DNA of 11,099 nt from an uncultured Ruminococcus sp. (GTDB lineage Bacteria > Bacillota > Clostridia > Oscillospirales > Ruminococcaceae), in contig CAMVIL010000017.1 in the NCBI GenBank assembly GCA_947167535.1, positions 1 through 11,099 of the forward strand, in the 5' to 3' direction. Shown one piece after another: positions 7,289 through 11,099 of this stretch. Position 1 is the stretch's first letter, and each line of letters starts with the position of its first letter. The translations under genes and the position numbers were made by a program. The notes beneath the pieces were generated by a model. The model saw only the letters and a list, made by a program, of their open reading frames with translations. It searched no databases and was not told the origin of the DNA.

Positions 7289-8017
7289 ATGAATACTATG
7301 AATGGAATAACCGAATTGACCGCCGAGCTCTCTTGCGGCAACGCTCCCGCGCTGATATTCGCAAAGCAGGGCGACGAGGACTCGCGTTCGGTGAGAGTGC
7401 GCTTCCTCTTCGGGGGAAAGGCGTTCCCGATATCCGATGATACGCACACCGAGATACGTGTGCAGAAGCCCGACGGCACGGTGACCGTGAACGACGGCAC
7501 CGTCGGGCAGGACGGCACGGCTCTCTATCCGCTCTCACCCCAGAGCCTTACGGCGGCGGGCGAGGGCAAGGCGGATTTTCTGCTGTTCGGCTCGGACGAC
7601 GAGCTTATTTCTACTGTGCCCGCAAGACTGGTTATTACCCCTGCCCCCGTGGGCGATGAGGCGCTGGAATCCATAAGCGAATACCGCGCGTTCGTAACCG
7701 AGATAGCAGAGCACGACACCGCTATCGCCGAGCTTCAGCGTGATCTGTTCTCGGTGAACACCAATTTGGGAAGGGGCATAGCCTCGCTTAGCAACCGACT
7801 GGGCAGCATGAGCTTTGAACTGCTCACCAAGACCGCATACGAAGCGCTTGCCGCCAAAGACCCCGACACGCTTTATACGGTCACCGACGGTGATAGTGTA
7901 ACTCAGTATCTCGGAGAGATAAAGCTGAAAAGCGGCTCAGGCTCGGCAGGCGCACTCACAAGCATCTACAACGGCACAACATCGACAACAGCGGGGACGC
8001 TGACAGAGGAGGTATAA
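7289..8017 (+). CDS. BppU-like phage baseplate upper / tail fibre protein
   Basis: A 242-residue protein resembling phage baseplate upper proteins (BppU N-terminal type) of Gram-positive siphophages, which link the baseplate to receptor-binding tips. Residues 5-120 hold the N-terminal beta domain, with the characteristic IRVQKPDGTV (57-66) and an LLFGSDDELIST strand region. Residues 125-172 look like an alpha-helical or coiled-coil stalk. Residues 183-213 (AYEALAAKDPDTLYTVTDGD, then QYLGEIKL) match a short motif common in phage fibre proteins. The end is Gly/Ser/Thr-rich. The start at ATG 7289 is chosen because AGAAAGG (7275-7281) is 7 nt upstream; GTG 7283 and ATG 7298 are alternatives. It is the first gene of a fibre-holin-lysin cassette. 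Family call is from motif recognition only. Confidence 0.72.
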   Translation: MNTMNGITELTAELSCGNAPALIFAKQGDEDSRSVRVRFLFGGKAFPISDDTHTEIRVQKPDGTVTVNDGTVGQDGTALYPLSPQSLTAAGEGKADFLLFGSDDELISTVPARLVITPAPVGDEALESISEYRAFVTEIAEHDTAIAELQRDLFSVNTNLGRGIASLSNRLGSMSFELLTKTAYEALAAKDPDTLYTVTDGDSVTQYLGEIKLKSGSGSAGALTSIYNGTTSTTAGTLTEEV

Positions 8018-8021
8018 AATA

Positions 8022-8645
8022 ATGGCGATCACAATAACAACAGGCACACACAATGGTGCGAATGACCTTGTTGACGCACTTGCAGCAGCGTGGACATGGG
8101 ACGCAGAAGATACATCAAGCGGAAACCATTCGGTAACGTGGGGAGACTGCGGAATCAGGCGCAATCCCAACAATATCGGCGACATTCAGGTAATATACAA
8201 CAATGTACAACCTCAGGACTTCGCCTCGCCCACAGGCTCGGGCGGCACTTATATCATAGCTGCGACTGCAAACGCTATCCTGATGTATTTCACCAACGGC
8301 GGGGAAAGCTTCGCGCTTATGGCTGGCTCTGGCGTGATAGCTGGAACTGAAACCACGTCAAAACTTGTTGGTATCGGTGGGGTAGTCGCCGACACGGCAT
8401 ACCCGAAGGCTGGGTGCTATGGTATGGTAGGCGGCACAGGCATTACAAGCCGTATCGGTACACAGCACACCCGCACGTCTGCAAACGGCGCACAGATAAC
8501 ACCCTATATGCACGCTGAGGGCGGTGTCGTGTGTGAGAGCATAGCGTTGGTTGACATCATGGACAGTCTTACCCACGTCGGCAGGGTATCCGTGAACGGC
8601 GACTCATGGTACGCTGTCGGGGCGTTTGCAATAAAGGAGGAGTAA
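8022..8645 (+). CDS. Unrecognised protein, candidate tail-tip or receptor-binding protein
   Basis: A 207-residue protein that I do not recognise. It is rich in Gly, Thr, Ala, Ser and Asn with short alternating hydrophobic stretches, suggesting a mostly beta fold; there is no signal peptide or transmembrane segment. Four cysteines occur (in WGDCGIRR, AGCYGMVG and CESIALV, the first three widely spaced with none at position 1-30). It ends in a VNGDSWYAVGAFAIKEE strand. Its place after a BppU-like protein and before holin and lysin is where phages encode receptor-binding or tail-tip proteins, hence the inference. The codons include more ACA, ATA and AAC than neighbouring genes, hinting at a different history. 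AGAGGAGG (8005-8012) is 9 nt before the ATG, 4 nt after the previous stop. Coding status is secure; function is a guess. Confidence 0.75.
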   Translation: MAITITTGTHNGANDLVDALAAAWTWDAEDTSSGNHSVTWGDCGIRRNPNNIGDIQVIYNNVQPQDFASPTGSGGTYIIAATANAILMYFTNGGESFALMAGSGVIAGTETTSKLVGIGGVVADTAYPKAGCYGMVGGTGITSRIGTQHTRTSANGAQITPYMHAEGGVVCESIALVDIMDSLTHVGRVSVNGDSWYAVGAFAIKEE

Positions 8646-8647
8646 AA

Positions 8648-8884
8648 ATGACCGACATTGCAAGCATAGTCAGCACGGTAGGCTTCCCGATAGCGAGCTT
8701 CCTGATATCGGCGTGGTTCATCAAGTACAGCTACGACAAACAGCTGGAACAGAACAAGCTCGCCGATGAGCGGGAAGACAGGCACTGGGAGGAGATCTCC
8801 AAACTGACAACGGCGGTGAACAACAACACAGAAGTGCTGCGGGACTTGGTGAAGGATAATATCTGCGAAAGGAGAGATGAATAA
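8648..8884 (+). CDS. Small holin-like membrane protein (YvrJ/BhlA/UviB style)
   Basis: A 78-residue protein with one hydrophobic segment near the N-terminus (about residues 4-26, including VGFPIASFLISAWFIKY) followed by a charged, probably helical or coiled-coil tail. This layout fits single-pass holins and holin-like proteins of the BhlA/UviB/YvrJ kind, which permeabilise the membrane so that endolysin reaches the wall. The ATG at 8648 follows a perfect AAAGGAGG (8633-8640) by 7 nt; an upstream in-frame start at 8606 would add 14 residues overlapping the previous gene and is not supported. The stop overlaps the lysin start by 1 nt (TAATG), consistent with coupled holin and lysin expression. 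Position supports the call more than sequence does. Confidence 0.75.
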   Translation: MTDIASIVSTVGFPIASFLISAWFIKYSYDKQLEQNKLADEREDRHWEEISKLTTAVNNNTEVLRDLVKDNICERRDE

Positions 8885-9756
8885 TGGCAAAGAAAAAAGG
8901 CGTCGACATCTCACGATATCAGGGAGAGCCCGACTTTGCAAAGCTTTCAAAGAGCGTGGATTTTGTGATAATACAGGCCGGCTACGGCAGATATATTTCG
9001 CAGACCGACAGCTGCTTTGAGCGCAACTACGCGGGCTGCAAAAAATACGGGATCCCCGTCGGCGCATACTGGTTCAGCTACGCCACCACCGCCGACGAGG
9101 CAAGGCTTGAAGCCAAAGCCTGCATAGCGGCCATCAGCGGGAAAAAGTTTGAATACCCCATCTACTTTGACGTAGAGGGCAAGTCGCTGGTGGGCAAAGC
9201 CGCAGTGTCGGCGATGTGCGAGGCCTTCTGCACCGAGCTTGAACGGGCGGGATATTTCGCGGGCATCTACATGAGCCGCAGTCCCGCACAGACTATGCTG
9301 ACGGCTGAGGTGGCGAAGAAATACGCCCTCTGGCTCGCCGAATACGGCAGCAGGCTCAACTGGTCGGGGGACGCAGGTATGTGGCAGAACAGCTCCACAG
9401 CCAGAGTCGCCGGTATCGCAGGCCATGTCGACACCGATATCTGCTACGTCGACTATCCGAAGCTGATAGAGCAGGCGGGACTCAACGGCTACAACAAGCC
9501 GACAAACAAGACCCTCGACAGCGAGGGCTTCAGACGCGGCGACCGCGGCACGGGAGTCTACGCCCTCAAACAGCTGCTCATGCTTGCCGACAAGGCAGGC
9601 ATCATACAGGCGAAACTTGCCGACGACGGCGGTTTTGGCGGCGGCACCGAAAAGGCTGTGAACGCGCTGCTTGAAAAGCTTGGCTGCAAGCCGAACGGCA
9701 TCGCGGGCGAGAACCTCATCAGACGGCTGGGAGAGCTTCTGGCAAAGAAAATGTGA
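8884..9756 (+). CDS. GH25 endolysin (muramidase) with C-terminal peptidoglycan-binding-like domain
   Basis: A 290-residue phage-type lysozyme of glycoside hydrolase family 25, which cuts the MurNAc-GlcNAc bond of peptidoglycan. The catalytic domain spans about 4-198: GVDISRYQG with D8, then YFDVEGK with D96 and the likely acid E98, MWQ (166-168) and HVDTDICY with D185. A short linker (200-213) leads to residues 214-288 (start FRRGDRGTGVYALKQLL), resembling a peptidoglycan-binding domain. There is no signal peptide, so export needs the holin encoded just upstream, as in phage lysis cassettes. AAAGGAGA (8868-8875) is 8 nt before the ATG, which overlaps the holin stop. All visible catalytic residues are intact, so the enzyme is probably active. 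A terminator begins at the stop codon. Confidence 0.93.
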   Translation: MAKKKGVDISRYQGEPDFAKLSKSVDFVIIQAGYGRYISQTDSCFERNYAGCKKYGIPVGAYWFSYATTADEARLEAKACIAAISGKKFEYPIYFDVEGKSLVGKAAVSAMCEAFCTELERAGYFAGIYMSRSPAQTMLTAEVAKKYALWLAEYGSRLNWSGDAGMWQNSSTARVAGIAGHVDTDICYVDYPKLIEQAGLNGYNKPTNKTLDSEGFRRGDRGTGVYALKQLLMLADKAGIIQAKLADDGGFGGGTEKAVNALLEKLGCKPNGIAGENLIRRLGELLAKKM

Positions 9757-9762
9757 CAAACT

Positions 9763-9796
9763 AAAGGGTCGGGCAGAACAACTGTCCGACCCTTTT
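9763..9796 (+). terminator. Intrinsic terminator of the phage-like cassette
   Basis: A 14-bp stem (9763-9776 with 9782-9795, one G-T wobble) with a 5-nt AACAA loop and a short T run. The symmetry extends outward: TGACA at 9754-9758, which includes the lysin stop, pairs with TGTCA at 9796-9800. The T tract is only four long, but the stem is strong. Confidence 0.85.
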
Positions 9797-9890
9797 GTCA
9801 TAAGCTGTAAGCATTCTGTAATCGACATGACCGCCTGTTATCCGCTTTGTAAGCTAAGTTTCACCGTTCTATCAAATTAGTCAAACGATT

Positions 9891-9919
9891 TTTACACATT
9901 ATGCCTTTATAATTGTGAT
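9891..9919 (+). promoter_or_regulatory. Candidate promoter of the zinc-ribbon/SH3 gene
   Basis: Two overlapping readings exist. TTTACA (9891-9896) plus TGTGAT (9914-9919) has ideal 17-bp spacing but a weak -10. A perfect TATAAT (9908-9913) has no good -35 at 16-18 bp. Either would start transcription around 9920-9926. The remaining sequence 9801-9890 is AT-rich and shows no gene or recognisable RNA. Confidence 0.5.
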
Positions 9920-9929
9920 AAGCGGAATT

Positions 9930-9951
9930 ACCGCGCCATTTCGCGGTTTTT
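9930..9951 (+). other. Leader hairpin with T run (possible attenuator)
   Basis: ACCGCG / CGCGGT forms a 6-bp GC-rich stem with a 6-nt loop followed by TTTTT, between the candidate promoter and the ATG at 10003. It resembles a small intrinsic terminator inside the leader. No alternative antiterminator structure was recognised. Confidence 0.45.
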
Positions 9952-10002
9952 CCTATGGGGAAGAGTGAAGAATATGAAAAATTTTGCAGGGAAGTGATAA
10001 CA

Positions 10003-10899
10003 ATGATCTGTAACAACTGCGGAAGAGAGTGCTCGGGCAGCCTGAGATACTGCCGACTCTGCGGCGCAGACCTTATGGCGCAGAATACCGCCACCAAGGA
10101 GTTCTCGCCTTTTACCGAGCAATCGGTAAAGCCCGCACCTGACAAAGAGAAAGGCGCCGTCAGCGCGGGCATATACAAGTTTCTCTGCGTCTGCATGGGA
10201 CTTTGCCTTATTGCGGGTTCGGTGCTGTGGGCGACGATATTCCTGCGCGACAGGATAGATTCTCCCGTGCGCAGCGATGAAGCTGTTCCGGTAAACAATG
10301 CACCCGCCGAGACCGAGGTCACCACAAAGAAAACGACCACCACAACAACTACTACGACTACCACCACCACGACCACAACGACCGATCCATACAAGCAGAC
10401 GGTCGAGCCTCAGATGATCGACGACTACGGTACTATGTATGTCATTGCCGACGAGCTGATAATCAGGATAGGTCCGGGGTATGATTACGAGCGTCTTGAC
10501 GCCACCATACCAAACGGCACGGCTCTTGACGTTCAGGCCGAGCAGATAGACGCAAAGTCGGGCGAATCATGGTGCTACGTCAGCTACAACACAAGCGAGG
10601 GCTGGGTAAGCAAGAGTTTTCTTTCACAGAACAATCCGACAGTTGCGGTAGTTCTCCCCGACGAGTACTACTACGACTTCCAGCGCACCACCGTTTCGGT
10701 GATACGCGACGGCGGACTCAAGCTCTACGCGGGTCCCGGCACCAGCTACGATATTATCGACCAGCTGGAGGAAGGCGAGACCGTGACCAAGGAAGGCTAC
10801 AACTATTTCAGCGTCAAGTGGGTATATGTAAGCGTCGGCGACCAGCACGGCTGGATACAGACCTACGACGGAGACTGGCTGAATCCTACTATCGAGTAA
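10003..10899 (+). CDS. Zinc-ribbon, single-pass membrane protein with Thr linker and two extracellular SH3-like domains
   Basis: A 298-residue protein. Residues 3-20 form a short zinc ribbon (CNNC at 3-6 and CRLC at 17-20) expected in the cytoplasm. Residues 57-81 are a transmembrane helix. Residues 107-127 form a Thr-rich linker with 17 consecutive Thr (111-127). An SH3-like domain follows at about 142-208 (ELIIRIGPGYDYE, then WCYVSYNTSEGWVSKSFL), and a second, more degenerate copy at 230-293 (LKLYAGPGTSYD, then HGWIQTYDGDWL). Bacterial SH3 domains of this kind bind cell-wall material. The topology suggests a wall sensor or wall-bound membrane anchor; no enzyme domain is present. ATG 10003 is chosen because AGGGAAG (9988-9994) is 8 nt upstream and the protein then starts directly at the zinc ribbon; ATG 9955 would add 16 residues without a good ribosome-binding site. 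It is a single-gene unit. Confidence 0.88.
   Translation: MICNNCGRECSGSLRYCRLCGADLMAQNTATKEFSPFTEQSVKPAPDKEKGAVSAGIYKFLCVCMGLCLIAGSVLWATIFLRDRIDSPVRSDEAVPVNNAPAETEVTTKKTTTTTTTTTTTTTTTTTDPYKQTVEPQMIDDYGTMYVIADELIIRIGPGYDYERLDATIPNGTALDVQAEQIDAKSGESWCYVSYNTSEGWVSKSFLSQNNPTVAVVLPDEYYYDFQRTTVSVIRDGGLKLYAGPGTSYDIIDQLEEGETVTKEGYNYFSVKWVYVSVGDQHGWIQTYDGDWLNPTIE
10333..10383 (+). repeat. Thr-codon tract (17 codons)
   Basis: Seventeen consecutive Thr codons use all four synonyms (7 ACC, 4 ACG, 3 ACA, 3 ACT). The DNA is therefore not a simple repeat prone to slippage; the peptide sequence itself is what is kept. Confidence 0.85.
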
Positions 10900-10933
10900 G
10901 CGACTTTTTCATATAATGACACCTACACACCTG

Positions 10934-10965
10934 CCGGCGGGGCCCTTCCCGCCGGTTTGGTTTTT
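10934..10965 (+). terminator. Intrinsic terminator of the zinc-ribbon/SH3 gene
   Basis: A perfect 8-bp GC stem (CCGGCGGG / CCCGCCGG) with a 6-nt loop followed by TTTGGTTTTT. It lies 34 nt after the stop codon. Confidence 0.9.
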
Positions 10966-10976
10966 GCAGTCAAAGA

Positions 10977-11005
10977 TTGACAACCACACCCCGATATGAT
11001 ATAAT
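10977..11005 (+). promoter_or_regulatory. Perfect-consensus sigma-A promoter for a gene beyond the right edge
   Basis: TTGACA (10977-10982), 17 bp, TATAAT (11000-11005), with an extended -10 TG one base before (TGATATAAT, 10997-11005). Every position matches consensus, so a very strong constitutive promoter is expected. Transcription should start near 11012. Confidence 0.9.
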
Positions 11006-11022
11006 TACATCATAGAATCATC

Positions 11023-11065
11023 TTGATAATCCGGGGCTCTGCACACACCCGCGCCCCTTTATCAA
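11023..11065 (+). promoter_or_regulatory. Structured 5' leader hairpin
   Basis: A two-part stem: TTGATAA / TTATCAA (7 bp), a small internal loop (TCC opposite T), then GGGGC / GCCCC (5 bp) and a 15-nt loop. No T run follows, so it is not a terminator. It begins about 11 nt after the predicted transcription start. Confidence 0.6.
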
Positions 11066-11084
11066 ACAGAAATAAAAAATCATC

Positions 11085-11090
11085 AGGAGG
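11085..11090 (+). promoter_or_regulatory. Shine-Dalgarno site of a gene starting past the window
   Basis: AGGAGG lies 9 nt from the last base of the window and no start codon follows inside it, so the start codon is expected at about 11100. Confidence 0.7.
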
Positions 11091-11099
11091 GATAACATC

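Noticed and set aside
7153..7440. Open frame beginning between the two tandem terminators and overlapping the BppU-like gene
   Set aside because: It runs through a terminator and then the cassette gene in another frame, has no Shine-Dalgarno, and its translation is low-quality.
7050..9900. Attachment-site direct repeats flanking the phage-like cassette
   Set aside because: I looked for matching sequences at both ends and found none by eye. There is no integrase or tRNA gene, so insertion by site-specific recombination is unsupported from the window.
9802..9926. Short inverted repeat TCCGCTT (9841-9847) / AAGCGGA (9920-9926) as an RNA gene or operator
   Set aside because: Only 7 bp separated by 72 nt, with no further pairing that I could see; chance is likely.
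9955..10002. Upstream ATG for the zinc-ribbon/SH3 gene
   Set aside because: It begins right at the leader hairpin without a good ribosome-binding site, while ATG 10003 has AGGGAAG 8 nt upstream and starts at the zinc ribbon as is usual for this type.
10333..10383. Thr-codon tract as a phase-variable simple repeat
   Set aside because: The codons are mixed among all four synonyms, so there is no uniform DNA repeat unit to slip.

Overview
The window looks like chromosomal DNA of a Gram-positive gut or rumen anaerobe of the Ruminococcus type (Oscillospiraceae/Clostridia). The evidence is moderately high GC in coding DNA, A/G-rich Shine-Dalgarno sites, sigma-A-type promoters, fermentative AdhE, DUF4358 lipoproteins, a zinc-ribbon/SH3 membrane protein and long Thr-rich linkers. 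The genus is an inference from protein style, not from a marker gene. Every gene is on the + strand, and the window divides into separate transcription units bounded by intrinsic terminators.

Region 1 (1-1414): the 3' part of adhE, the bifunctional acetaldehyde-CoA/alcohol dehydrogenase. Only the end of the linker and the iron-dependent alcohol dehydrogenase domain are in the window. Two hairpins follow, and the second is a strong terminator.

Region 2 (1492-7152): a five-gene operon with its own extended -10 promoter. It encodes a membrane-anchored SGNH hydrolase, a paralogous SGNH lipoprotein, a small DUF4358 lipoprotein, an MBOAT O-acyltransferase (AlgI/DltB/PatA type) and a DHHW (AlgJ/AlgX-like) protein. 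The set resembles a machine that moves acyl (probably acetyl) groups across the membrane and places them on, or removes them from, a cell-surface polymer. The polymer is unknown. Several genes overlap or abut, which suggests translational coupling.

Region 3 (7210-9800): a compact phage-derived cassette of four genes. They encode a BppU-like baseplate/fibre protein, an unrecognised protein with the look of a tail-tip or receptor-binding protein, a small holin-like membrane protein and a GH25 endolysin with a C-terminal peptidoglycan-binding-like domain. It has its own promoter, whose -35 box lies inside the preceding terminator hairpin, and its own terminator. No capsid, terminase, portal, tail-tube or integrase gene is visible, so it is an orphan host-binding-plus-lysis module lying between ordinary chromosomal genes. 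This is the most unusual part of the window.

Region 4 (9801-10965): one gene for a zinc-ribbon, transmembrane, Thr17-linker, double-SH3 protein, preceded by a candidate promoter and a small leader hairpin, and followed by a terminator.

Region 5 (10966-11099): a perfect-consensus promoter (TTGACA, 17 bp, TATAAT, with an extended -10 TGA), a structured leader and a Shine-Dalgarno site for a gene that begins just past the right edge. No tRNA, rRNA, CRISPR array or insertion sequence was seen, and no gene-free stretch exceeds 300 bases.
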